From NCBI GenBank assembly GCA_900540535.1, contig UQGM01000005.1:20330-84329 (forward strand): 64,000 nt of DNA, given 5' to 3'. Of this stretch, positions 34,882-43,115 are shown one piece after another. A program made the translations under genes and the position numbers. The notes below the pieces were generated by a model, which saw nothing but the letters and a program-made list of their open reading frames with translations, did no database searches and was not told the origin of the DNA. Source of the DNA: an uncultured Oscillospiraceae bacterium (GTDB lineage: Bacteria; Bacillota; Clostridia; Oscillospirales; Acutalibacteraceae). Within the stretch, counting starts at the first letter, position 1; every line of letters starts with the position of its first letter.

Positions 34882-37509
34882 TTATGAAAGTAATTTTTCG
34901 ACAGTATTGAGAGCTTCATCTATCTTTGAGGGATCCTTGCCGCCTGCCATTGCGCTGTCGGGCTTTCCGCCGCCTGAGCCGCCGCAGGCCTTTGCAGCCT
35001 CACGGACAATATTGCCTGCATGAGCACCTTTATTGACGGCAGCCTTTGAACATGCTGCAGCAAGACTTACTGTGCCCTTTGCCTTCTGTTCGCTTGCAAG
35101 GATTATTACAACTGCCTCATCGCTGTTCTTTGCGCTGTCGCACATTCTGCGAAGTGCATCGGGAGCAGCATCGGGAACATTTGCGGCAATAAGCTTATAT
35201 TCGCCCACTGTTTTATAGTTTTCGAGAAGACGTTTTGTATTGAGCTCTGCCTTTTCGTTTTCGAGAGCTGCAACTTTCTTCTCAGCTGCCTTTACTTCTT
35301 CTGAAACCTGACGGCAGCGTCTTGCAAGATCTGCGGAATTGCCGAGCTTGAGAGCAGCACAGCTTTCGTTTATAAGATTAAGGTTCTTTTCAATAAACTC
35401 AAGTACGCCTGCGCCTGTAACAGCCTGTATTCTTCTGACTCCGGAAGCAACTGAGGATTCGGAAATGATTTTGAAAAGTCCAAGCTTTGAGGTGTTGTCA
35501 ACATGAGTACCGCCGCAAAGCTCTACTGAGAAATCGCCTGCTTCAACAACTCTTACAACATCGCCGTACTTTTCACCGAACAGAGCCATTGCGCCCTTTT
35601 TCTTTGCCTCGTCAATGGGCATCTCAGTTGTGGTAACAGTTAAAGCTGCAAGAATCTTTTCGTTTACAAGAGCTTCAACGCTCTTTAATTCTTCGGGAGT
35701 AAGTGCTGAGAAATGTGAGAAGTCGAAACGTACTTCGGCGCTGTTAACAAGCTGACCAGCCTGCTCAACGTGGCTTCCGAGAACCTTACGAAGAGCTGCC
35801 TGTAAAAGGTGAGCGGCAGTATGGTTTCTCATTGTGGCAAAGCGTTTTTCTTTATCAACTTCGAAAGAAGCTGTTTCGCCCACTTTAACTGTACCGCTTA
35901 CAAGACGGCAGGAGTGTACAAATACTCCGCCTGCGTTCTTGGAAGTTGAAAGAACTTCGGCAGTAAAGCTGTCATTTTTAATAACGCCTGTATCGCCTGC
36001 CTGTCCGCCGCTTTCACCGTAGAAAGGTGTCTTATCTGCAATAAGAGCAAATTCATCTTCGCCCTCATAGCTTTCGGTTCTTTCGCCGTTTACAATAACG
36101 CCTAAAATCTTGCCTTCGCCATCAACCGAGCCGTAACCTGTAAACTCAGTTGCCTCAAAATCGGCTCCTGCATCTCCGGAAGCTTTCCATGCGTCAGCTC
36201 CGGCATCCTTACGGGCATTTCTTGCCTGAATTCTCTGCTGTGACATAAGCTGTGTAAAGCCTTCTTCGTCAACATGAAGTCCCTTTTCCTCTGCAATTTC
36301 CTTTGTAAGGTCAAGGGGGAAACCATAGGTATCATAAAGTCTGAAAGCATCTTTACCGCTAATTGTCTTTGAATCGCCGGACTTGGCAATAACCTCCTCA
36401 AGAAGCTGAAGACCTGTATCAATTGTACGGCTGAAGTTTTCTTCCTCGTTGCTGATAACCTTTGTTATGAAGTCAACTTTCTCTGCAAGAGCAGGATATG
36501 CGTTTTTATTATTTTCTATAACTGTCTTTGCAACATCTGCAAGGAAAGGATGATCAATTCCAAGAAGTCTGCCGTGACGTGCAGCTCTTCTGAGAAGACG
36601 GCGAAGAACATATCCTCTGCCCTCGTTTGAAGGAAGCACGCCGTCGCCTACCATAAAGGTTGTGCTGCGGATATGGTCTGTAATAACACGAAGGGAAATG
36701 TCGTCCTTTTCGTTGTCGTGATATTTTTTATCTGCAATTCTTGCAATGTGTGACATAATGTTCTGCATTGTGTCGATTTCAAAGATGTTATCAACATCCT
36801 GAACAATGCAGGCAAGTCTTTCAAGTCCCATACCTGTATCGATATTGGGGTGGTCAAGGCGTGTGTAATTGCCGTTGCCGTCGTTATCGAACTGAGTGAA
36901 AACGAGGTTCCAGAACTCTGTGAAACGGTCGCACTCACAGCCTACCTTACAATCAGGCTTTCCGCAGCCGTACTTTTCACCTCTGTCAAAGTGAAGCTCT
37001 GAGCAGGGACCGCAGGGGCCTGAACCGTGCTCCCAGAAGTTATCAGCCTTGCCCATTCTGACTATTCTGTCGGGAGAAACGCCAACTTCCCTTGTCCAGA
37101 TATCGAAAGCCTCATCGTCATCTTCGTAGATTGTTATCCAAAGTCTGTCAACGGGCATTTCGATAACCTTTGTGCAGAATTCCCATGCCCATTTTGTAGC
37201 TTCATGCTTAAAATAATCGCCGAATGAGAAGTTGCCGAGCATCTCGAAATATGTTCCGTGACGTGCAGTTTTACCTACGTTTTCAATATCGGGAGTACGG
37301 ATGCACTTCTGGCAGGTTGTAACTCTCTTTCTTGGAGGAGTGACCTCTCCTGTAAAATACTTTTTCATGGGAGCCATACCTGAGTTAATCAGGAGCAGGC
37401 TCTTATCGCCCTGAGGTACAAGTGAAAAGCTGTCAAGGCGGAGATGTCCTTTACTTTCAAAGAAGCTAAGATATTTTTCTCTAAGCTCGTTAAGTCCCAT
37501 CCACTTCAT
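34882..37509 (-). CDS. alaS: Alanine--tRNA ligase
   Basis: Charges tRNA-Ala and hydrolyses Ser/Gly mischarged tRNA. The 875 residues have the class II core starting MKWMGLNELREKYLSFFESKGH, motif 2 region THGTYFEMLGNFSFGDYFK-like, motif 3 GMGLERLACI near 230, the editing domain with HTAAH near 565 and CGGTH near 666, and the C-Ala domain (Gly-rich GGSGGGKPDSAMAGG near the end). It is the first gene of a run with HIT, PRTase, comEC, holA and rnmV, and is controlled by an upstream T-box, so alanine charging affects the whole run. Confidence 0.98.
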   Translation of the reverse strand: MKWMGLNELREKYLSFFESKGHLRLDSFSLVPQGDKSLLLINSGMAPMKKYFTGEVTPPRKRVTTCQKCIRTPDIENVGKTARHGTYFEMLGNFSFGDYFKHEATKWAWEFCTKVIEMPVDRLWITIYEDDDEAFDIWTREVGVSPDRIVRMGKADNFWEHGSGPCGPCSELHFDRGEKYGCGKPDCKVGCECDRFTEFWNLVFTQFDNDGNGNYTRLDHPNIDTGMGLERLACIVQDVDNIFEIDTMQNIMSHIARIADKKYHDNEKDDISLRVITDHIRSTTFMVGDGVLPSNEGRGYVLRRLLRRAARHGRLLGIDHPFLADVAKTVIENNKNAYPALAEKVDFITKVISNEEENFSRTIDTGLQLLEEVIAKSGDSKTISGKDAFRLYDTYGFPLDLTKEIAEEKGLHVDEEGFTQLMSQQRIQARNARKDAGADAWKASGDAGADFEATEFTGYGSVDGEGKILGVIVNGERTESYEGEDEFALIADKTPFYGESGGQAGDTGVIKNDSFTAEVLSTSKNAGGVFVHSCRLVSGTVKVGETASFEVDKEKRFATMRNHTAAHLLQAALRKVLGSHVEQAGQLVNSAEVRFDFSHFSALTPEELKSVEALVNEKILAALTVTTTEMPIDEAKKKGAMALFGEKYGDVVRVVEAGDFSVELCGGTHVDNTSKLGLFKIISESSVASGVRRIQAVTGAGVLEFIEKNLNLINESCAALKLGNSADLARRCRQVSEEVKAAEKKVAALENEKAELNTKRLLENYKTVGEYKLIAANVPDAAPDALRRMCDSAKNSDEAVVIILASEQKAKGTVSLAAACSKAAVNKGAHAGNIVREAAKACGGSGGGKPDSAMAGGKDPSKIDEALNTVEKLLS

Positions 37510-37544
37510 CTTTTATCAAATCCTTTACAAAAAAATATAATGCC

Positions 37545-37763
37545 TCCTGTACAATAAGGGACGGTTAAACCGCGGTACCACCCTAATTGTGCAAAAAGCA
37601 CCACCTTTAATTTCTCTTTAACGCAGAAACTACGCCGTATTCTTCACACGGTGCTCAGGAACGGCTCACGAAGAAAGCCAGTAAAAGCTCTTACAGCCAC
37701 GGAGCTCTCTCTCTGAAAAAGCTTTTTCTTCGATATTTTCCTTCAAAGCATTTAAAAATATCG
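37545..37763 (-). promoter_or_regulatory. T-box leader of the alaS operon
   Basis: The signature AGGGTGGTACCGCG is at 37571-37584 on the minus strand, followed by the terminator half (CGGTTTAACCGTCCCT). Upstream are the AGAGA and CCGTGGCTGTAAGA elements of a stem I distal end (about 37693-37720), flanked by CGAAGAAA and TTTCTTCG. A GCT triplet, an alanine codon, at 37676-37678 on the 3' side of that stem is the candidate specifier. Uncharged tRNA-Ala would stabilise the antiterminator and turn the operon on. The T-box call is firm; the specifier is inferred. Confidence 0.92.
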
Positions 37764-37768
37764 TATTA

Positions 37769-37797
37769 ATTATATCCTTTAGAAATTATTTTGTCAA
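37769..37797 (-). promoter_or_regulatory. alaS operon promoter
   Basis: TTGACA (37792-37797), a 17-base spacer and TATAAT (37769-37774) on the minus strand: a consensus promoter. It overlaps the last codon of the penicillin-binding protein gene, so no terminator separates them. Confidence 0.88.
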
Positions 37798-39404
37798 TCT
37801 CCGCCGCTTTCATAAGCCTCAATTTTTTCGGCTATATCTCTGAAAATGGGAGCACAGTCGGTGGAGCCGCCGTTGCCCTCTTCTTTTAAAATCGCCATTA
37901 CATATTTTGGATCATCCGTCGGGTAATATCCCGCAAACCATGCGTGATAAACTTCAACTCCGTTTTTATACCATCCCGTCTGAGCAGTAGCGGTTTTTCC
38001 TCCCGCTGTTGAGCCTTTGGGCTTTGCAAGACTGCCTCCGCCATAGTCAACGGAGTATTTAAGAAACGACTGAAGCTGTTTTACTATTTTTTCCTCAAAC
38101 ACAGGCATTGGAGGTTTTTGCTCAGAGTGAGTAACGTTCATGTTTTCATCTGCAAAGCCCTCTACTATTGTGGGATAACAGTAATTTCCTCCTGACGCAA
38201 CTGTCAGAAAAGCAGCGGCTATCTGTACCGGTGACGCCATAAGCTTACCCTGTCCGAAAGAGAGATTTGCAAGATCGCCCGATGTAGCTATATCGTTTAA
38301 AGACGGCAGATATCCCGCATCGCAGCTAAGTGAATGGGCAATATCCACAGATGTACCAAAGCCCATTTTCTCGGCGGTTTCAAGTATTTTCTCCTTACCC
38401 ACCTTTTGCGCAAGACTTATAAAGTATGTGTTGCAGGAAAGGGCAAAGCCGTTTTTCATATCCAGCACACCGTGTCCGTCATGTTTGTGGCAGTGGAAAA
38501 TAATTCCGTCAACCTCTGTCTGTCCTGTACAGTTATTTGTAAAATTCGGTGAAATTCCAGATTCCAGCGCTGCGGCACATACTACAAGCTTGAAAACAGA
38601 ACCTACGGAATATTCCGTAAGAGAACGGTTTATAAGAGGTGAATTTTCATCGTTTAAATAATCCTCAATTTTATCGGGATTAAAATTCGGCCTGCTTACC
38701 ATTGCTTTTATCTTTCCTGTTTTGGCATCCAAAATTACAATGGAGCCACGTCCAAGCTCAGCCTCATCGGCACACTCCTCTGCAATACGCTGAATCTCTT
38801 TATCTATGGTCAGCACAAGCCCTGACTTATTATTGTACCCCTCATAGAGCACATCGGGTTCTCCTCCTGACAAAATTCTTCCGAGAGCATCAACGTAATA
38901 AGCGACACTCAGAGTGCCCGCATTTTCAGCAAAGTATTCATCATAGCTTTTCTCAAGTCCTGATACACCCTGTCCCGTGCTTTTATCGAGATATCCTATT
39001 GTATGAGCCAAAAGTTGATTTTCACTGTAACGCAAATATGGATTCAAAGAAGTTACGCCCTCTGAATCTTCAATTTCTTCTTTTGTCTTTACAAGTACCA
39101 ATTCACCTTTCGAAAGACGTGAAATAAGGTCAGAATATTCCTCATCACTTAGATAATTCCGCATCGTCGTAGCCGATTCTCCCACAGGAGCCACTGCGGC
39201 TGTATAATATTTTTCTTCGTTTACAAGAGGATTTAAATTACAGTCGTATATATATCCACGCTTTTCGGAAACCTCCAAAATGCGGCGGTTATTTTGCTGT
39301 GAGGCCTCTGCCGCAGGAGAAGATATTATAGTTACGATATTCACGCACAAAAAACCCAAAATAAAAACCAGCACCGTATACATTACTGCAATTCTTCTAT
39401 ACAT
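37794..39404 (-). CDS. Class B penicillin-binding protein (PBP2/SpoVD-like transpeptidase)
   Basis: Cross-links peptidoglycan stem peptides outside the membrane. About 536 residues, with one N-terminal membrane anchor (residues 5-27) and then RGYIYDCNLNPLVNEEKYY as the dimerisation-domain signature. The transpeptidase domain, about 215-535, has SVGSVFK (serine nucleophile SxxK), ALSCNTYF (SxN) and KTATAQTG (KTG-type). It is at the short end for this family. The start may be ATG 39404 or GTG 39413; ribosome-site support (CGGTGA) is modest for either. Cell-elongation or sporulation use cannot be told apart from sequence. Confidence 0.88.
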   Translation of the reverse strand: MYRRIAVMYTVLVFILGFLCVNIVTIISSPAAEASQQNNRRILEVSEKRGYIYDCNLNPLVNEEKYYTAAVAPVGESATTMRNYLSDEEYSDLISRLSKGELVLVKTKEEIEDSEGVTSLNPYLRYSENQLLAHTIGYLDKSTGQGVSGLEKSYDEYFAENAGTLSVAYYVDALGRILSGGEPDVLYEGYNNKSGLVLTIDKEIQRIAEECADEAELGRGSIVILDAKTGKIKAMVSRPNFNPDKIEDYLNDENSPLINRSLTEYSVGSVFKLVVCAAALESGISPNFTNNCTGQTEVDGIIFHCHKHDGHGVLDMKNGFALSCNTYFISLAQKVGKEKILETAEKMGFGTSVDIAHSLSCDAGYLPSLNDIATSGDLANLSFGQGKLMASPVQIAAAFLTVASGGNYCYPTIVEGFADENMNVTHSEQKPPMPVFEEKIVKQLQSFLKYSVDYGGGSLAKPKGSTAGGKTATAQTGWYKNGVEVYHAWFAGYYPTDDPKYVMAILKEEGNGGSTDCAPIFRDIAEKIEAYESGGD

Positions 39405-39446
39405 AAAAATCACCGTTTATAGTATTGACCGCATAGAAGAATTTAA

Positions 39447-39475
39447 ACGAAAAACCGCCCCTTTCGGAGCGGTTT
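39447..39475 (-). terminator. Terminator of the GPH symporter gene
   Basis: AAACCGC/GCGGTTT with a GAAA loop (39452-39475) and TTTTCGTTT on the minus strand, about 20 bases past the stop at 39497. Confidence 0.8.
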
Positions 39476-39496
39476 AAAAGTTGTAACTTTTTAATT

Positions 39497-41014
39497 TTAC
39501 TTTTTCTCTTCTCTGCGTTTTACGAGCTCGCTTAAAATGCGCTCATGCTCTTTGTCGCTGAGAGCATATTTGAGTGTGGGAATAGCAGAGAGAAGCATTC
39601 CAATACCGATGGGTATTGAGATAAGGAAGAACATAGCGGCAGCATATTCTCCGCCGTTATATGTAATAAAGCTTTCGCCCTCTGTCAGATGCTGGTTCAT
39701 AACCTCGATATTTGAGCCCGAAAATTCAACTACGCCGTAAACAACAGACTGGATAAGAATTGCAATACCGCCGGAAATCTTAGTGATAAAGCTCTGACCG
39801 GAGAAGAAAACGCCGTCGGGTCTAAGACCGCTGTTATATTCCTCATAGTCAACGCAATCGGCAATCATGACGGACTGAAGTACATTTATAGCTCCCATTG
39901 CTGCACTTGCAAGAAGGAAGGAAAGTCCTGTAACAAGAGCCCAGCCGATAGGTGTTACGTCGCCGCCGGAAAGCTTATAAATGATGAAAAGTGCAAAGAA
40001 CGGAATAGCGCCGCCGATTGAGAAGAAGTTATAAAGCTTTTTGTTTTCAAACTTCTTAATAAGCATAGGAGTAATAGCCATTGCTACAAACTGACCTGCA
40101 AAAATACCAACTGCAATTATGACAATGTTTATTGCCATTGTCCAGTTGATTTTGCCGTCAGCCATAATATTCATGATGTTTCCGTTTGCATAGTAATATG
40201 TAACAAATGACATTGCAACAAGCATGAGAATCTGAATGGGGCTTCTTAAAATGCCGGATACAAGAATCTGACGGAAAGGCTTGCACTGCCACATGAGCTT
40301 GAAGCTCTCTTTAATTGAGCGATGCTCTTCTGAGGGCTCGACTCTCTCTTTAGTTCCAAGACCTGCAAACTCAAAGAGGATTGTGGAACCGACAGTAAAG
40401 ATAATAACGACTATAATAAAGCCGTACTGATTTGCCTTTGAAACATCCATACCGGAATTAATGAATGAGCTGCTAAGTATCTGAGCAGCCTGTACAACGA
40501 GAACGCCCAATCCGCCGATACCTGCAAAAATTCTTGCAAGACCTAAAATCTTTGAACGATCGTTTTCGTCCTCAGTCATAAGGGAAGTAAGACCCCAAAG
40601 AGGAATATCACAAACAGTGAAAAGCATTCCCCAAAGGATGTAGGAAACAGCTGCCCATGCAATAATGAGGATTTTTCCTGTTTCCGATGCCTGAGAATAG
40701 TTGCCGTTTACAAAAGTAAGAATTGTGATTGCGCCGATAAGCACAGGAGCAAAGATAAGATAGGGTCTGCATTTACCCCATTTACTTTTTGTTCTGTCAA
40801 CAATAACGCCCATCATTGGGTCATTGATTGCGTCCCATACTCTTGCAATTGCGACAATCCAGCCGATTGCAACTACGGGAAGATAGATAACATACTGTAG
40901 GTAATAACCTACAAGGCCGGTAGTAACAACATTATAAATGATGTTCTGTCCCAGCATACCCGCAAGATAAGAGTTACGCTCTTTTGGGGTATAGGTTCTT
41001 GCTGTTTTCTGCAT
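39497..41014 (-). CDS. Glycoside-pentoside-hexuronide (GPH/MelB) family cation:sugar symporter
   Basis: A 505-residue, 12-helix transporter. The GPH signature region is near the N-terminus: GYYLQYVIYLPVVAIGWIVA, then RVWDAINDPMMGVIVDRTKSKWGKCRPYLI. Helices 6 and 7 are separated by the usual cytoplasmic loop, and GLRPDGVFFSGQSFITKI is typical of the C-half. GPH members import xylosides, melibiose or glucuronides with Na+ or H+. Because xylA and xylB lie 2-6 kb upstream, a xylose/xyloside role is plausible but inferred. Single-gene unit with promoter and terminator; AAGGAGG before the ATG. Confidence 0.88.
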   Translation of the reverse strand: MQKTARTYTPKERNSYLAGMLGQNIIYNVVTTGLVGYYLQYVIYLPVVAIGWIVAIARVWDAINDPMMGVIVDRTKSKWGKCRPYLIFAPVLIGAITILTFVNGNYSQASETGKILIIAWAAVSYILWGMLFTVCDIPLWGLTSLMTEDENDRSKILGLARIFAGIGGLGVLVVQAAQILSSSFINSGMDVSKANQYGFIIVVIIFTVGSTILFEFAGLGTKERVEPSEEHRSIKESFKLMWQCKPFRQILVSGILRSPIQILMLVAMSFVTYYYANGNIMNIMADGKINWTMAINIVIIAVGIFAGQFVAMAITPMLIKKFENKKLYNFFSIGGAIPFFALFIIYKLSGGDVTPIGWALVTGLSFLLASAAMGAINVLQSVMIADCVDYEEYNSGLRPDGVFFSGQSFITKISGGIAILIQSVVYGVVEFSGSNIEVMNQHLTEGESFITYNGGEYAAAMFFLISIPIGIGMLLSAIPTLKYALSDKEHERILSELVKRREEKK

Positions 41015-41041
41015 TTTTAATGCCTCCTTTATATAGTTTTA

Positions 41042-41070
41042 ATTATATTAAAACGGAAAAATAAAGTCAA
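41042..41070 (-). promoter_or_regulatory. Promoter of the GPH symporter gene
   Basis: TTGACT (41065-41070) and TATAAT (41042-41047) with a 17-base spacer on the minus strand, 28 bases before the ATG. Confidence 0.82.
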
Positions 41071-41161
41071 CAAAATACAGAATAAAAGTGTAAAATTTTC
41101 GACAAAATTAACAAGTCAGTGTTCATATTTTGATATTCTCTACAAAAGTATGAATTAAATG

Positions 41162-41488
41162 TTAAAACACAAAACGTATAAGTATCATATAAAGAACAGT
41201 TGAAACGCCTATACTCAGAAGAGTATTTCCTTTTTTCCAGTGTAACAAAGCTGCTACCGCTACACAGATTATTTCGGGAAGTCCATATGGATATTTTAAA
41301 AAGGATACTCCCGAAAAACAGCTTACAACCAAAAGTCCCACTGCTGCAAAGGGAAGGATTTTTCCGAGATAGACTACAAAATCCGGAACCTTTTTGCCTT
41401 TGGGAAAAATTATAAAAGGCAGAAATCGGGTTATAACCGTTGCCGCAGTTAAAGCCGCAACTATAAAAAATATTTCTTTATTAGTCAT
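41162..41488 (-). CDS. azlD: AzlD-family branched-chain amino acid export subunit
   Basis: A 108-residue membrane protein with four helices, starting MTNKEIFFIVAALTAATVITRFLPFI, the typical AzlD opening (TRxLPF). It also has PDFVVYLGKILPFAAVGLLVV. It pairs with AzlC to form a small exporter of branched-chain amino acids or analogues such as 4-azaleucine. Its start overlaps the end of azlC by eight bases. Confidence 0.9.
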   Translation of the reverse strand: MTNKEIFFIVAALTAATVITRFLPFIIFPKGKKVPDFVVYLGKILPFAAVGLLVVSCFSGVSFLKYPYGLPEIICVAVAALLHWKKGNTLLSIGVSTVLYMILIRFVF

Positions 41489-42203
41489 TATCTTTTTTCG
41501 CCTCCGATTTTGCTTTTTTCCCTTTTACAAAGTAAAGCACAATACAAACAGCTACAATAGCCGCCATGGAAAGAGGTATAAAAATCTCCGAACCGAAAAT
41601 CAGAAGACATAGAGCAGTTGCCAGAACACCGAGAACCGCTCCTGTATGTTCCTTGGTGCTTTTCCACTGATCGACAAAAATAACGGTAAACAAAGCTGTA
41701 AGGGCAAAATCTATTCCGGTTGTGTCAAATGGTATAAATTCACCTAAAAATGCTCCAGCAGCGGTTCCCGCAATCCAGTAAAAATGATTGGCAAGGGTAA
41801 TTAAAAAATAGACCCGTGATGCACTCTGATTTTCCGGAACCTCCAGAGAACAGACCACCGAAAAGGTTTCATCGGTAAGCCCTGCAATAAGATATGTCTT
41901 TTCCTTGCCGGATTTTGAATATTTATCGAGCATTGAAATTCCGTAAAAAATATGTCTTGCGTTTACCATAAGTCCCATTAAAAAAGCGGTAAATGGTGAA
42001 GCTGCCGCAGTGAGAAGATTCACTCCTACATACTGAAGACTTCCAGCATAGACAAAAACACTCATGGCGATTGCCCACCAGGGTGAAAAGCCCGACACAC
42101 TCATAAGTACACCGTAAGCAGCGCCTAAAAACAGATATCCCGTCATAACTGGAACCGTCTTATAAAAGACAAACTTTAAAAGCTCTTTTTTCTCCTTTTT
42201 CAT
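41481..42203 (-). CDS. azlC: AzlC-family branched-chain amino acid export protein
   Basis: The larger subunit of the AzlCD exporter: 240 residues, about seven membrane helices. Family boxes: GYLFLGAAYGVLMSVSGFSPWWAI, FVYAGSLQYVGVNLL, MVNARHIFYGISMLDKY and GLTDETFSVVCSLE. The C-terminus is a basic Lys-rich cytoplasmic tail. GAAAAGGGG precedes the ATG. It forms a two-gene unit with azlD; no Lrp-type regulator is adjacent. Confidence 0.93.
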   Translation of the reverse strand: MKKEKKELLKFVFYKTVPVMTGYLFLGAAYGVLMSVSGFSPWWAIAMSVFVYAGSLQYVGVNLLTAAASPFTAFLMGLMVNARHIFYGISMLDKYSKSGKEKTYLIAGLTDETFSVVCSLEVPENQSASRVYFLITLANHFYWIAGTAAGAFLGEFIPFDTTGIDFALTALFTVIFVDQWKSTKEHTGAVLGVLATALCLLIFGSEIFIPLSMAAIVAVCIVLYFVKGKKAKSEAKKDND

Positions 42204-42227
42204 TTTCTTCCCCTTTTCAAAAATTAA

Positions 42228-42503
42228 TCAAATACCGAAATGCTCATTTATAACTTTATTAAGACTGTAACCGAGAATATCTTCTGATACCTCTTTCCAC
42301 TTATGTGGAGAAGCATCAGCATATTCCCTTTTCAGATAATTTTCGACAATTTTTTCCTTTGTATGTCCCTTTTCCAAAGTAAGGGGATAATCTTTAAGAC
42401 TATCAAGACATAAAGAGGCAAGTTCCTCATTTTTAAAACTGCCCTTTACTCCCTTACGGACTGTATTTACAACAGGAGCAGTATCTTTTTCTTTCGTACA
42501 CAA
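42228..42503 (-). CDS. Downstream half of a two-frame gene (91 residues from first in-frame start), function unknown
   Basis: The frame is open upstream to at least 42545 and joins by a -1 step to the frame ending at 42530. Its only start candidates are weak: a TTG at 42503 with a ribosome-like GGGGAG just two bases before it. The protein is polar and helical (SFKNEELASLCLDSLKDYPL, then KIVENYLKREYADASPHKW), soluble, with no recognised family. I think it is the C-terminal part of the upstream protein, reached by frameshifting or separated by a mutation, rather than an independent gene. Confidence 0.4.
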   Translation of the reverse strand: MCTKEKDTAPVVNTVRKGVKGSFKNEELASLCLDSLKDYPLTLEKGHTKEKIVENYLKREYADASPHKWKEVSEDILGYSLNKVINEHFGI

Positions 42504-42529
42504 AACTCCCCTTTGCTCAATAACATCGG

Positions 42530-42952
42530 CTACCTCAAATTTTCTTTTAAATATCTTAAAAGTGAAACCTGAGTACAGAATTCTTTTTTCTCCTCTGCCC
42601 CTTCCTTTGACACAAGAGAATTTTTAATAAGGAAAGACAGACAATAATCCTTTTTTCTCGAAAGACAGATGTCAATTCCGCCGTATCCGATTTTATGTAC
42701 ATACAGTTTGCCAAATCGGTCAGACTGCACTCTGCGGCATTTTTCGCTTTTAAAGCCATGGATATTGGTATCCTCAATTTTTCCCGGGCAATAGTAATAA
42801 GCCTCCACCAAAAGCGGCTCGATTATGAAATCTCCGACTTTTACTGCATATCCTGTCAGCAAAAGTTTATTTACAGACTGCAAAATTTTAATTTGCTTTT
42901 CTCTGTCAATTTCTTTTTCAAGGTTTTTAATTGCAGTTTCAAGATTTTCCAT
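42530..42952 (-). CDS. Upstream half of a two-frame gene (140 residues), function unknown
   Basis: Starts MENLETAIKNLEKEIDREKQ, a coiled-coil-like helix, then a beta-rich core with FIIEPLLVEAYYYCPGKIED, FGKLYVHKIGYGGIDICLS and YCLSFLIKNSLV. The pattern of the core distantly recalls alkyl-adenine glycosylase-like folds (VEAYYY, GKLYV), but I do not assign it. The frame stops at a TAG 13 bases after a T TTA AAA heptamer (42545-42551) lying in the right phase for -1 frameshifting. The joined product would be 241 residues. Start supported by a short GGAAAAT site only. Confidence 0.55.
   Translation of the reverse strand: MENLETAIKNLEKEIDREKQIKILQSVNKLLLTGYAVKVGDFIIEPLLVEAYYYCPGKIEDTNIHGFKSEKCRRVQSDRFGKLYVHKIGYGGIDICLSRKKDYCLSFLIKNSLVSKEGAEEKKEFCTQVSLLRYLKENLR
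42545..42551 (-). promoter_or_regulatory. Candidate -1 ribosomal frameshift heptamer
   Basis: On the minus strand TTTAAAA is phased as T TTA AAA in the upstream frame, the canonical X XXY YYZ form, 13 bases before that frame's stop. Slippage leads straight into the frame that encodes the 42228-42503 product, through RKFEVADVIEQRG. No strong downstream stem-loop is evident. Confidence 0.4.
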
Positions 42953-43014
42953 TTGATTTTCCTCTTACATCAAAACTTTTGCAATGTCGATTTACATATT
43001 TTATCATAAAAAAT

Positions 43015-43079
43015 CACAAAGAGAAACAGACTGCCGCATCCTAAATCCATACCCATTGGAATTTAAATGCAGCAGTCTG
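43015..43079 (-). terminator. Terminator of xylAB
   Basis: A long stem with CAGACTGC (43027-43034) pairing to GCAGTCTG (43072-43079) plus inner GCAT/ATGC pairing. The minus-strand tail is TTTCTCTTTG. It lies about 37 bases after the xylB stop. Confidence 0.65.
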
Positions 43080-43115
43080 CTAAAGTTTTATAACTATAAA
43101 ATATAAATCAAATTA

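Noticed and set aside
37700..37715. Short CT/AG repeat upstream of alaS
   Set aside because: It is the AGAGAG part of the T-box stem I, not a simple-sequence repeat of its own.
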